Below the pieces are notes generated by a model. That model had not been told where the DNA came from. It did no database searches and worked only from the letters and a program-made list of their open reading frames with translations. A stretch of 51,147 nt of DNA from an uncultured Pelagibacteraceae bacterium (lineage in GTDB: Bacteria > Pseudomonadota > Alphaproteobacteria > Pelagibacterales > Pelagibacteraceae), in contig CACNIK010000007.1 in NCBI GenBank assembly GCA_902620525.1, positions 1-51,147 of the forward strand, in the 5' to 3' direction. The position numbers and the translations under genes are program-made. Positions within the stretch are counted from its first letter, which is position 1, and each line of letters begins with the position of its first letter. Positions 40,952 to 49,171 of this stretch are shown here, piece after piece.

Positions 40952-42046
40952 ATGAGAAAACTATTATCAATTGTTTTAGGATTAGCTGTATTTATAGGTA
41001 TTTCTATAACTTCAGCAAACGCTAAAACACTTAAATGTCAGACCGTTCTTAACACTAAAGCTGATGAAGTGAAAATGTTAAAGGACTTTACTGACACTGT
41101 AACAGAACTTACTGATGGTTCATTAAAATTTGAAATTTTACCAGCAGGTGCTGTTGTAGGAGTAAAAGAAACTTTAGACGCAGTTGATAAAGGATTAATC
41201 GATTGTGGTTTCGCTTGGACACACTATTGGTCAGGTGATCATCCAGCAGCTATGTTATTTGGTTCGCCAGTAGCAGGTGGTGGAGTAGGTATAGACAATT
41301 TAGCATTTTTATCATGGTTTCAGTACGGTGGTGGAAAAGAATTGTACGACCAATTATGGAAAGAAATGGGAAGAGACATAAAAGGATTTATGCTTCAACC
41401 AGTCGGACCAGAAGCTTTAGGTTGGTTTCCAAAACCAATTAAAGATATGGCTGACTTTAGAAAATATAAATTCAGAACTCCTCCAGGAATTCCTGGCCAA
41501 ACATATAAAGATATCGGTATCGCATCTGTAGCAATGGGTGGTGGAGACATTTTACCAGCATTACAAGCAGGTACTATCGATGCAGCAGAGTGGTGTTGTC
41601 CTAAACCAGATTTAACATTTGGTTTCCAAAAGGTATTAAAACACTACTATCTACAAGGTTTACACCAAGTAGTAGTAAATGCTGACTTTTATATTACTGG
41701 AAAAACTTACAAAAAAATGACTGCTCACGAGAAAAAATCTCTTGAAGTAGCTGCTAACGCTTCATTAGCTAAATCTTTAAGCTACAGAATCTATGAAAAT
41801 GGAAAAGCTTTAAGAGAACTAACTACTAAGCACGGAGTAATTTTAGAAGACACTCCTACAGACTACTTTAAAGAATATATGGCAGCAGCGAAGAAAACAT
41901 TGAACAAAAACGCAGCGGAAAATAAATTTTTCGCTAAAGTTTATAAATCAATGAAAGAATTTGCTGATATTGCTGTTCCATTCTGGAGTGGTGCTCAAAT
42001 GTCAAATGCTAAGCTAGGAATGGCTCACGCAGCGACATTAAAGTAA
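40952..42046 (+). CDS. dctP: TRAP transporter solute-binding protein (DctP family)
   Basis: 364 residues with a signal peptide (ending about SANAKT). DctP features: TVTELTDGSLKFEILPAG near 45, RKYKFRTPPGIPGQ near 170 with the carboxylate-binding Arg, GGGDILPALQAGTIDAAEW near 195. Two Cys in ECCP-like AEWCCPKP are typical of the sulfonate/keto-acid SBP clade. Substrate not readable from sequence; the HpsN-like gene downstream suggests dihydroxypropanesulfonate. Followed by a strong mRNA hairpin. Confidence 0.92.
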   Translation: MRKLLSIVLGLAVFIGISITSANAKTLKCQTVLNTKADEVKMLKDFTDTVTELTDGSLKFEILPAGAVVGVKETLDAVDKGLIDCGFAWTHYWSGDHPAAMLFGSPVAGGGVGIDNLAFLSWFQYGGGKELYDQLWKEMGRDIKGFMLQPVGPEALGWFPKPIKDMADFRKYKFRTPPGIPGQTYKDIGIASVAMGGGDILPALQAGTIDAAEWCCPKPDLTFGFQKVLKHYYLQGLHQVVVNADFYITGKTYKKMTAHEKKSLEVAANASLAKSLSYRIYENGKALRELTTKHGVILEDTPTDYFKEYMAAAKKTLNKNAAENKFFAKVYKSMKEFADIAVPFWSGAQMSNAKLGMAHAATLK

Positions 42047-42064
42047 TAAAATAATTAAAGAAGT

Positions 42065-42095
42065 ATTAGAGCGGGCTTTTAAAGTCCGCTCTAAT
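42065..42095 (+). promoter_or_regulatory. Strong hairpin between dctP and dctQ
   Basis: ATTAGAGCGG (42065-42074) and CCGCTCTAAT (42086-42095) pair perfectly, and four further pairs (one of them G-T) close a three-base loop. No T-run follows. It probably stabilises the dctP mRNA end or attenuates transcription into dctQM. Confidence 0.75.
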
Positions 42096-42110
42096 TGTTT
42101 AGGATGAACT

Positions 42111-42728
42111 ATGAATGACAAGCCACCAAAAATAGACATCTCAGATGAAATGATTGCTGAAAGGCGCGGCGGTTCAGGTAAAATGCCAGCCGATATGCCA
42201 GCATGGATGGCGAACACTATAACTTCAATAGATAAATTCAGCAAACGTGTAGGTAATATAGTTTGTTGGATCCTTGTGCCTTTAATTTTAGCAATGACTT
42301 ATGAAGTTATAATGAGAAAATTATTTTTAGCTCCAACAATTTGGGCTTACGATATGAGTAGATTTTTATATGGGGCTCTATTTATGTTAGGAGCAGGGTA
42401 TGCTCTCTCTAAAGGAGTTCACATAAGAGCAGATTTTTTATACAGAAATTTCAAAACTAAAAATCAAGGTCTCGTAGATTTTTGGTTATATATTTTATTT
42501 TATTTTCCGGGACTAACAGTCTTTCTTTACATGACTATAGGATATGTCGAAGAATCAATTCGTAGAGGCGAAAGGGGAATGGATACAACTTGGATGCCAT
42601 TTATGTGGCCTATAAAATCATGTTTATTGATAGGTATAATATTTCTTTTAATTCAAGGCGTATCAGAATTACTTAAAAGCTATTGGGCTGCTAAAAAAGG
42701 TGAGTGGCCTGGAGAAGAAAAAAAATGA
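42111..42728 (+). CDS. dctQ: TRAP transporter small membrane subunit (DctQ)
   Basis: 205 residues, four helices after a hydrophilic 45-residue N-terminus (PPKIDISDEMIAERRGGSG). WAYDMSRFLYGALFMLGAGYAL and HIRADFLYRNF are DctQ motifs. It links the binding protein and the large subunit. The stop overlaps the dctM ATG (ATGA). Confidence 0.92.
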   Translation: MNDKPPKIDISDEMIAERRGGSGKMPADMPAWMANTITSIDKFSKRVGNIVCWILVPLILAMTYEVIMRKLFLAPTIWAYDMSRFLYGALFMLGAGYALSKGVHIRADFLYRNFKTKNQGLVDFWLYILFYFPGLTVFLYMTIGYVEESIRRGERGMDTTWMPFMWPIKSCLLIGIIFLLIQGVSELLKSYWAAKKGEWPGEEKK

Positions 42729-44059
42729 TAGCAGAATTAATTGATCCAGCAGTATTAGGCATTATTTTAGTTGGAGTAATGCTTTTTGCTATCTTCGTTG
42801 GATTTCCAATATCTTTTACATTAATTTTTTTAGGTTTTGTATTTGGATATCTAGGATTTGGTAAACTAGTTTTCTATTTGATGACCTTACAATTTTCGAT
42901 GGTCATGACCGAACAAACTCTGGCCGCCGTACCGCTCTTTGTCTTCATGGGAATTATGATGGAGCAAGCTGGTTTAATGGAAAGGTTGTTCTCATCATTC
43001 CAACTTATGTTAGCTAGAGTTAGAGGATCACTTTATTATGCTGTTTTATTTGTTTCTGTGATTTTTGCTGCAGCGACAGGAATAGTTGGAGCTTCAGTAA
43101 CGATTTTAGGAATTATGGCTGCTAAATCTATGAATAGATCTAGTTATAATGTTCAGCTTGCTGCGGGAACAATTACGGCAGGTGGTACTTTAGGAATTTT
43201 AATACCACCAAGCATCATGCTTGTTGTGATGGGACCAATTATGGAAATTCCAGTTATAGACTTATTTGCAGCTGCAATATTACCAGGAATACTTTTAGCT
43301 TCGTTGTTTGCTGCATACACAACAATTAGATGTATGTTAAATCCTGAACTAGGTCCACCATTACCTGAAGACATGAGACCTACCAGTATGAAAACTGTTT
43401 GGATTGAATTTCTTTTAGGATTAGTTCCTCCAGCAGCATTAGTTTTTGCAGCGCTTGGAAGTATATTATTAGGTTTCGCAACACCAACTGAAGCTGCAGG
43501 CTGCGGTGCAATGGGTGCACTTTTATTATCACTTGCTTATAAAAAATTAACTCTCCCTAAATTACAAGAGGCTCTTGTGAAAACTTTAGAAATAACAGCT
43601 CTAATAATGGTTCTTGTAGCTGCCTCAAACTTCTTCGGAGCTGTATTTGCTAGATTGGGTACACCTACTTTACTAACTGAGTTTCTACTTGGTCTTGAAA
43701 TGAATAAGTATTTAATTTTAGCAATGATTATGGCGATGATTTTCTTACTTGGTTGGCCTTTAGAATGGGTTCCAATAGTTATGATTATAATTCCAATTAT
43801 TTTACCTTTAGTTGAAGCACTTGGCTTTAACTTAACTTGGTTCGCCATACTAGTCGCAGTAAATCTCCAGACCTGTTGGCTCTCACCGCCAGTAGCACTT
43901 TCTGCTTATTTTTTAAAAGGCGTTGTGCCTGAATGGGATTTGAAGGATATTTATTACGGAATGATGCAATTTATGGTCTTGCAATTAATTGGATTAGTAT
44001 TAATAGTACTGTTTCCACAAATTGCTTTGTGGTTACCAACTTTACTTTATGGCAACTAA
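42725..44059 (+). CDS. dctM: TRAP transporter large membrane subunit (DctM)
   Basis: About 444 residues from MIAELIDP; the in-frame start 21 bases earlier lies inside dctQ. Twelve or so helices with GASVTILGIMAAKSM, GTLGILIPPSIMLVVMGP near residue 150, and ATPTEAAGCGAMGALLL near 250. This is the secondary-transport channel. It overlaps the dehydrogenase start by 11 bases, tying uptake to the first oxidation step. Confidence 0.94.
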   Translation: MIAELIDPAVLGIILVGVMLFAIFVGFPISFTLIFLGFVFGYLGFGKLVFYLMTLQFSMVMTEQTLAAVPLFVFMGIMMEQAGLMERLFSSFQLMLARVRGSLYYAVLFVSVIFAAATGIVGASVTILGIMAAKSMNRSSYNVQLAAGTITAGGTLGILIPPSIMLVVMGPIMEIPVIDLFAAAILPGILLASLFAAYTTIRCMLNPELGPPLPEDMRPTSMKTVWIEFLLGLVPPAALVFAALGSILLGFATPTEAAGCGAMGALLLSLAYKKLTLPKLQEALVKTLEITALIMVLVAASNFFGAVFARLGTPTLLTEFLLGLEMNKYLILAMIMAMIFLLGWPLEWVPIVMIIIPIILPLVEALGFNLTWFAILVAVNLQTCWLSPPVALSAYFLKGVVPEWDLKDIYYGMMQFMVLQLIGLVLIVLFPQIALWLPTLLYGN

Positions 44060-45335
44060 ATATATTAAAAAAGCTTCTAAAACTCCGGAAACGGATGATC
44101 ACAAAACACAGGCAGCTGTGCAAGATATTCTAAATGATATTGCAAAACGTAAAGAAGTGGCAATTAAAGAACTTAATAAAAAATTTGATAAATACGATGG
44201 AGAAGTAATTGTCTCTAAAGAAAAAATTGAAGAAGCAATCAAAAAAGTTGATCAAAAGACAAAAGACGATGTTAAATTTGCTCACGAACGAATTAGAAAA
44301 TTCGCGGAGCATCAATTGAAAAGCATGAATAACGATTTTGAAGTTGAGCTGTCCAAAGGATTATTCGCTGGACAAAGATTAATTCCAGTTGATACAGCTG
44401 GATGTTATATACCAGGAGGTCGATATGCGCATATATCTTCAGCGGTAATGGCGATTACTCCAGCTAAAGTAGCTGGTGTTAAAACTATAATTTGTGCAAG
44501 TCCGCCAAAAGATAAAGAGGGTGCAAACCCAGGAATAATTTTTGCTGCCAATCATTGTGGCGCTGATGTAATTATGAATTTAGGTGGCGTAGCTGCAATA
44601 GGATCTTTAACACATGGTTGTTTTGATAACCCGCCTGTTGATTTTCTTGTTGGAGCTGGAAACCAATATGTAGCTGAAGCAAAAAGAATAGTTTATGGAA
44701 AAGTAGGTATAGATCAATTTGCTGGACCTACTGAAATTGCAATAATTGCAGACAAGACTGCTGACAAAGAAATCGTTGCAGTTGATTTAGTTGGTCAGAT
44801 GGAACACGGATATAATTCTCCAGCATGGTTATTCACTACAGATAAAGAGTTAGCAGACTTTACGATGAAAAGAGTACCAGAGCTGATTAATGAATTACCT
44901 GAACTTGCAAAAGTAAATGCTACTGCTGCTTGGAAAGATTATGGTGAGGTAATATTATGTGACACCAATGAAGAAATGGCAGAAGTGAGTGACAAATATG
45001 CTTCTGAGCACTTAGAAGTTCACGCTGAAAACTTAAACTGGTGGTTAAAGAGATTAAGAAATTACGGTTCATTATTTTTAGGCGAAGAGACTACAGTAGC
45101 TTACGGAGACAAATGTTCAGGAACGAACCATATATTACCAACAAAAGGTGGTGGAAGATATACTGGCGGACTATTCGTTGGAAAATTTATTAAAACATTA
45201 ACTTTCCAAAGAATGACAAAAGATGCAACAAAAGTTGTTGGGGCAACTGCAGCAAGACTTGGTAGAGCTGAAGGTATGGAGGCTCATGCACGAACAGCAG
45301 ATATTAGATTAAGGAAGTACGGTTTCTCTAATTAA
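44049..45335 (+). CDS. hpsN: HisD-family dehydrogenase, probable sulfopropanediol 3-dehydrogenase (HpsN-like)
   Basis: 428 residues from MATKYIKKASK; the frame opens earlier inside dctM. HisD active-site residues are kept: Gln and His in VGQMEHGYN, Glu-His in SEHLEVHAE, Asp in YGDKCSGTNH, His in GMEAHARTAD. It is fused in context to TRAP transport and an alcohol dehydrogenase, with no his genes near, which marks the HpsN branch. HpsN oxidises (R)-2,3-dihydroxypropanesulfonate to (R)-sulfolactate, the SuyAB substrate. Histidinol dehydrogenase is the alternative. Confidence 0.75.
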   Translation: MATKYIKKASKTPETDDHKTQAAVQDILNDIAKRKEVAIKELNKKFDKYDGEVIVSKEKIEEAIKKVDQKTKDDVKFAHERIRKFAEHQLKSMNNDFEVELSKGLFAGQRLIPVDTAGCYIPGGRYAHISSAVMAITPAKVAGVKTIICASPPKDKEGANPGIIFAANHCGADVIMNLGGVAAIGSLTHGCFDNPPVDFLVGAGNQYVAEAKRIVYGKVGIDQFAGPTEIAIIADKTADKEIVAVDLVGQMEHGYNSPAWLFTTDKELADFTMKRVPELINELPELAKVNATAAWKDYGEVILCDTNEEMAEVSDKYASEHLEVHAENLNWWLKRLRNYGSLFLGEETTVAYGDKCSGTNHILPTKGGGRYTGGLFVGKFIKTLTFQRMTKDATKVVGATAARLGRAEGMEAHARTADIRLRKYGFSN

Positions 45336-46339
45336 TGCATGCATTAGTTTACACTGGAACACAAAAAATAGATTACAGAAAAGAAAAAGACCCAACACCA
45401 AAACCTGGTGAAAGTATTATAAAAGTTCAGGCTTCAGGTATTTGTGGATCTGATATGCACGCATATCACGGAAATGATGAGAGAAGAATTCCACCTTTGA
45501 TATTAGGACATGAGATAAGCGGGATTAGTCTTGATGGAAAATTTAAAAATAAAAGCGTTGTAGTTAATCCATTAATTAGTTGTGAAAATTGTGATTACTG
45601 TCAAAATGAAAGTGAGCACTTGTGTCCGGAAAGAACAATGGTAGGTATGAGCACACCTATAAAAAGGAATGGTGGATTGGCAGAATTAGTATCGGTACCA
45701 GAAAAAAATATTTATGAAATTCCTAAAAATCTAAGTATTAAAGAAGCAGCTTTAGCTGAACCAGCAGCAGTAGCTTTACACGCATTCTTATTAGCAGAAA
45801 AAAATCTTAAAAAACCTTTATCTGAATGTAAAATTTTAATTCAGGGAGCAGGGGCCATAGGTTTGCTTTGTGGTCTGTTTTTAAATAAAGAAAAAAATTC
45901 TAAAAATATAATTATGTCTGATCCTAATAAAAAAAGATTAGATGAATGCGAAAAATACTTAAAAGCAAGCTTCGTTGCACCAGATGATAAATCTATAAAA
46001 GAAAATCATTTTGACTTAATATTAGAGTCTGTGGGACTAGAGATTACTAGACATCAAGCGATAAATTCAATAGCACCTGGAGGAACTATAGTTCATATAG
46101 GTTTAACCCAACCTTCTGGAACTTTTAATTTTAAAAAACTTACAATCCAAGAAGTAACATTGGTTGGAACTTATTGTTACACAAATAATGATTTCAAAAA
46201 TAGTTTAGCGATTTTAAAAGACAAAAAATTAGGTGATTTAGGATGGATAGAATATCGAGATCTTAAAAAAGGCTCAGATGCCTTTCAAGAAATACATAAT
46301 GGTAACTGTATTGCTCCTAAAATCATTCTTATTCCTTAG
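45335..46339 (+). CDS. Zinc-dependent alcohol dehydrogenase (MDR family)
   Basis: 334 residues. Catalytic zinc site ASGICGSDMHAYHG near residue 37 and GHE near 59; structural zinc Cys cluster CENCDYCQNESEHLCPE near 88; NAD motif IQGAGAIGLLCGLFL near 168. Its ATG overlaps the hpsN stop (TAATG). In hps pathways paired alcohol dehydrogenases interconvert the two enantiomers of dihydroxypropanesulfonate, so an HpsP-like role fits. This substrate is inference from position. Confidence 0.85.
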   Translation: MHALVYTGTQKIDYRKEKDPTPKPGESIIKVQASGICGSDMHAYHGNDERRIPPLILGHEISGISLDGKFKNKSVVVNPLISCENCDYCQNESEHLCPERTMVGMSTPIKRNGGLAELVSVPEKNIYEIPKNLSIKEAALAEPAAVALHAFLLAEKNLKKPLSECKILIQGAGAIGLLCGLFLNKEKNSKNIIMSDPNKKRLDECEKYLKASFVAPDDKSIKENHFDLILESVGLEITRHQAINSIAPGGTIVHIGLTQPSGTFNFKKLTIQEVTLVGTYCYTNNDFKNSLAILKDKKLGDLGWIEYRDLKKGSDAFQEIHNGNCIAPKIILIP

Positions 46340-46421
46340 TTCGTCTTGAGGTTGTAGACAAATTGCATACCTGTAATAAATTTTTAACATAATTAAAATA
46401 CTTTGAATTCTTTAAGATAAC

Positions 46422-46442
46422 TTTAAGTATGTAATACTTAAA
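46422..46442. promoter_or_regulatory. Palindrome in front of the small-gene cluster
   Basis: TTTAAGTAT (46422-46430) and ATACTTAAA (46434-46442) form a perfect nine-base inverted repeat around GTA, ending three bases before the GGAGG ribosome site (46445-46449) of the first gene. It may be an operator or a hairpin near the ribosome site. Confidence 0.55.
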
Positions 46443-46453
46443 TGGGAGGTTTA

Positions 46454-46834
46454 ATGAGAAATTATTTAATATTAATAAGTTTTTTTTGCTTTAGCACACT
46501 TTTTGCGGCAGGACATATAACTAAAGCTCAAAAAGAAAAAACAATAGAGTGTTTAGGTCATTACAGTGCAACAGCTGTTTTACCTGCTGATACTATTGAA
46601 GTCAAAAATATGGAATTAGCTTTGGCTTCAGTAAAAGTTATAAGAGAATACCTTGCCTCTGAAGGTGTTAAAGAAAATGAGATGAATAAAGGTATGAATG
46701 CCTATGTAGATAAAGTTTATGGAAAGCCTTTTGATAAAGCTAAAAATGGTGAGTGTAATAAATTCATATATAAGCAAATTAAAGGGTCAGAAGAAAAAAT
46801 TGAAAAATTATCTAGAACGATTTACGCAGGTTAA
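46454..46834 (+). CDS. Small exported protein, paralogue 1
   Basis: 126 residues from MRNYLILIS. An ATG 12 bases earlier is rejected because GGAGG at 46445-46449 would then lie inside the gene. Signal peptide ends about FAAGH. Mature helical protein with Cys in TIECLGHYSAT and GECNKFIY, and AYVDKVYGKPF. It is clearly related to the next gene: same Cys positions, LP after the first Cys, VKV and VDKxYG motifs. No family recognised; periplasmic. Confidence 0.75.
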   Translation: MRNYLILISFFCFSTLFAAGHITKAQKEKTIECLGHYSATAVLPADTIEVKNMELALASVKVIREYLASEGVKENEMNKGMNAYVDKVYGKPFDKAKNGECNKFIYKQIKGSEEKIEKLSRTIYAG

Positions 46835-46836
46835 AC

Positions 46837-47208
46837 ATGAAAAAAACTATTTTAATATTATCTTTTTTGATATTCACTTCTGCTAATGCAGGTATGAGCG
46901 ATAAAGATAAATCAAAAGCATTGGATTGTGTTGGGATTTACATGGCTAATTACTTTCTGCCTTCAGGAGAAAAATTTGAATATGGCATGAAAGAAAAATC
47001 TATATCAACTGTAAAGGTTTTAAAAACATTTGCGCTTGAAATAGGAATAGCGGAAAAAGAATGGGATGCAGGAGTAAACAAGGCAGTAGATAAGCATTAC
47101 GGTTCAAAATATAATCAAGTTAAAACTGAGAAGTGCCATTCTTTTGTGGAAGCTTTAGTTCCTAATGGAGCTGAAAGAGTAAAAAAAGTAGTACAAACAT
47201 TATATTAA
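46837..47208 (+). CDS. Small exported protein, paralogue 2
   Basis: 123 residues with a signal peptide (ILILSFLIFTSANA). Paralogue of the preceding gene: ALDCVGIYMANYFLP, STVKVLKTFALEIG, KAVDKHYGSKY, KCHSFVEAL. The two conserved Cys probably form a disulfide. Two bases separate the genes. Tandem duplication of an unknown periplasmic protein. Confidence 0.75.
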   Translation: MKKTILILSFLIFTSANAGMSDKDKSKALDCVGIYMANYFLPSGEKFEYGMKEKSISTVKVLKTFALEIGIAEKEWDAGVNKAVDKHYGSKYNQVKTEKCHSFVEALVPNGAERVKKVVQTLY

Positions 47209-47211
47209 GTA

Positions 47212-47499
47212 ATGAGCGGATACGTTATAGCTAACATAGATGTAAAAAATCCTGAAGCTTATAAAGAGTATGTTGGGAAAGTCGTACCTACAGTTCATAA
47301 ATTTGGAGGAGAATATCTCGTACGTGCTGGTGAATACAAAGTTATTGATGGTGAGTGGAAATATCCTAGAACAGTTGTAATTAAATTTCCAACCTATGAA
47401 AAAGCTTTAGAGTGGTATGACTCTGAGGAATACAAACCAGTAAAACCTATTCGATTAGCAAACTCAATAGCTAATGGAATTATAATAAAAGGAGTTTAA
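47212..47499 (+). CDS. DUF1330 family protein
   Basis: 95 residues: GYVIANIDVKNPEAYKEYV, GGEYLVRAGEYKVIDGEW, VVIKFPTYEKALEWYDSEEY, all DUF1330. The fold is a dimeric alpha/beta barrel like small monooxygenases and isomerases. No catalytic reaction is established for the family. It starts 3 bases after the exported pair. Confidence 0.88.
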   Translation: MSGYVIANIDVKNPEAYKEYVGKVVPTVHKFGGEYLVRAGEYKVIDGEWKYPRTVVIKFPTYEKALEWYDSEEYKPVKPIRLANSIANGIIIKGV

Positions 47500-47514
47500 A
47501 TAAAAGGAGAAAAA

Positions 47515-47805
47515 ATGGAAAAGGAAATGTTAGTACATCTTAAATTGAAAGAAGGCAAATTAGAAACCTTCATGGGTTGGATGCAATCAGATGAAGGTAT
47601 GAGTGTAAGAAAAAGCGTTGCCTACCCTGAAAAAACTGTTGGGGCAATGATACCAGATAAAAGTGGAATGTTATTTAAAGTTAATGTTCATAACGAAGCA
47701 GGAATGAAAGAGTTTGTAACTGGAAATAACCCCAGAGCTAAAGCAATTTATACTGAGTGTGTAGAAAGTGCTCAGTTATATGAACTATCTAAAATAAATC
47801 TATAA
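47515..47805 (+). CDS. 96-residue protein, dimeric alpha/beta-barrel-like
   Basis: An AAAGGAGAAAA site precedes the ATG. Pattern of short strand, helix, strand (MLVHLKLKEGKLETFMGWM, GAMIPDKSGMLFKVNVHN, MKEFVTGNNPRAKAI) fits a small ferredoxin-like or dimeric barrel fold. No named family recognised. Followed closely by a similar-sized gene. Confidence 0.7.
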   Translation: MEKEMLVHLKLKEGKLETFMGWMQSDEGMSVRKSVAYPEKTVGAMIPDKSGMLFKVNVHNEAGMKEFVTGNNPRAKAIYTECVESAQLYELSKINL

Positions 47806-47818
47806 AAAAGGAGAAAAA

Positions 47819-48106
47819 ATGAAAAACTACATGGTAACACACACTTTCAAATCTGCTGAAATGAAAGCTAAATTTACAGAAACAGTAGCTTCAATGAAAA
47901 TGGAAGATATTGTTAAAAGTATGAAAAGTGACAATGCAGCTTGTCAGATGACTTGGAATACACCTGGCGATACAATGGAAATGTTTTGCTGGTGGAAGGG
48001 AAAAGATGAACAAGCAATTATTAATCAACTAGGTCAAATGAACGATTTTTTCACTCCCCATAAATTTGTTGAGTGCACAGATCAGGTCATGGACTATAAC
48101 GCATAG
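47819..48106 (+). CDS. 95-residue protein, dimeric alpha/beta-barrel-like
   Basis: AAGGAGAAAA lies before the ATG. YMVTHTFKSAEMKAKFTETV, the polar loop ACQMTWNTPGDTMEMFCWWKG, and FTPHKFVECTDQVMD suggest a strand-helix-strand fold like its neighbours. Two or three Cys and paired Trp may mark a binding site. Family unknown. It ends 7 bases before the membrane protein start. Confidence 0.7.
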   Translation: MKNYMVTHTFKSAEMKAKFTETVASMKMEDIVKSMKSDNAACQMTWNTPGDTMEMFCWWKGKDEQAIINQLGQMNDFFTPHKFVECTDQVMDYNA

Positions 48107-48113
48107 GATATTT

Positions 48114-48530
48114 ATGATCGATAAATTTGGTAACGCATTTTATTTAATAATTTATTTAGCGCATTTTATTATAGTTGGTAGCTACGCTTACCAGTTAGTA
48201 TTTGATACTAAAAAATTTCTAAAGGGTAGAGGGGTTGATAAAACTGCTACTTTAATTACGAGATTTGCAGGTTCATTTATGATCGCTACTGTTTTGATGG
48301 CAATTTATATTGCTTTTATTAGATCAGGAGGTGTAGAGGCCACTTGGGCGTTCTTCAACTTAGTTTTTATAATGAATGTTTCAATTTTATTTACTAATTT
48401 TTATACATTGAAAATTGATAAAACAGGTCTGACTAAAAAAACTAGAAACGATGGAATATATGCTCCACTTGTTCTTGTTATTATCAGCGCTATTCTTTGT
48501 TATGGTTTGGCAGATAAAATTTACGTTTAA
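48114..48530 (+). CDS. Four-helix membrane protein
   Basis: 138 residues from MIDKFGNAFYL; a longer frame overlapping the preceding gene is rejected. Hydrophobic segments YLIIYLAHFIIVGSYAY, SFMIATVLMAIYIAFI, FFNLVFIMNVSILFTNFY and LVLVIISAILCYGLA. No family recognised. Its place among soluble barrel-like proteins suggests a membrane partner or carrier for their ligand. Confidence 0.72.
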   Translation: MIDKFGNAFYLIIYLAHFIIVGSYAYQLVFDTKKFLKGRGVDKTATLITRFAGSFMIATVLMAIYIAFIRSGGVEATWAFFNLVFIMNVSILFTNFYTLKIDKTGLTKKTRNDGIYAPLVLVIISAILCYGLADKIYV

Positions 48531-48538
48531 GGAGATAT

Positions 48539-48832
48539 ATGACAAAGTTTATGAATATTGTTAGATGCAAAGTGAAATCATCTAACAGAGAGGAATATTT
48601 AAAAAAAATCAACGATATGCCTAAGTTCGAGGGTCAAGTTTCAGCAAAATACGTTGAAACAAAACCAAACGAATTTTTTATGATTGGCGAATGGAATTCT
48701 GAAGATGATATTGCTAAAGCAAGACCAAAAATGATTGAATTTTTGGACACACTGAGGCACACTTTAGAAGAACTGTCATCTGAATTAGGAGTTACAGATC
48801 CACATTCAGGAACAGTGGTAGTAGAAAAATAA
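48539..48832 (+). CDS. ABM-like dimeric alpha/beta-barrel protein
   Basis: 97 residues: KFMNIVRCKVKSSNREEYLK, FFMIGEWNSEDDIAKARPKM, LDTLRHTLEELSSELGVTDP. The pattern matches antibiotic-biosynthesis-monooxygenase-like proteins. The AAGGAGATATATG site is strong. The heme or aromatic ligand of relatives cannot be read from the sequence. Confidence 0.72.
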   Translation: MTKFMNIVRCKVKSSNREEYLKKINDMPKFEGQVSAKYVETKPNEFFMIGEWNSEDDIAKARPKMIEFLDTLRHTLEELSSELGVTDPHSGTVVVEK

Positions 48833-48847
48833 CAAAGGGAGGAACAC

Positions 48848-49171
48848 ATGGCAAAATTTATAACTCTAGGAGTTTATACCGCTAAGGGACTTGGTGGCTT
48901 TGTCAGTAATCCATCTACAGACAGAAAAGCTGCAACATCTGCGCTTGCTGCTGCCGGTGGAGCAAAGGTAACTCGTTATGCCGGGTTAAGAGGAAAATAT
49001 GACTTTATGGCAGAGATCGAAGGTACTTTCGAACAAGCCGCTGCAGCTGCAATGGTAGCAGTGTCAAGTGGTGCGGTTTCAGATTTTACTATTCTAGAAG
49101 ATGTTGATCTTAATGGAATAGCAGAAACTGCAAAAAAAATGGCCACTACTTACAAAGAGCCTGGAAAATAA
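48848..49171 (+). CDS. GYD-domain protein
   Basis: 107 residues. LGVYTAKGLGGFVSNPSTDR, RYAGLRGKYDFMAEIEG (GYD-like Gly-Lys-Tyr-Asp), and AVSSGAVSDFTILE. GYD domains share the dimeric alpha/beta barrel fold. GGGAGG lies before the ATG. Last gene of the run, convergent with the broken methyltransferase gene with no gap. Confidence 0.82.
   Translation: MAKFITLGVYTAKGLGGFVSNPSTDRKAATSALAAAGGAKVTRYAGLRGKYDFMAEIEGTFEQAAAAAMVAVSSGAVSDFTILEDVDLNGIAETAKKMATTYKEPGK

Noticed and set aside
44022-44048. Longer start for the HpsN-like gene
   Set aside because: The nine extra codons lie inside dctM in another frame; MATKYIKK gives an 11-base overlap typical of this window.
43933-44133. 66-residue plus-strand frame
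   Set aside because: Lies across the dctM-hpsN junction in another frame; no ribosome site and no recognisable protein features.
48066-48113. Longer start for the four-helix membrane protein
   Set aside because: Adds 16 hydrophilic residues inside the preceding gene; the ATG at 48114 begins right at the first helix boundary.
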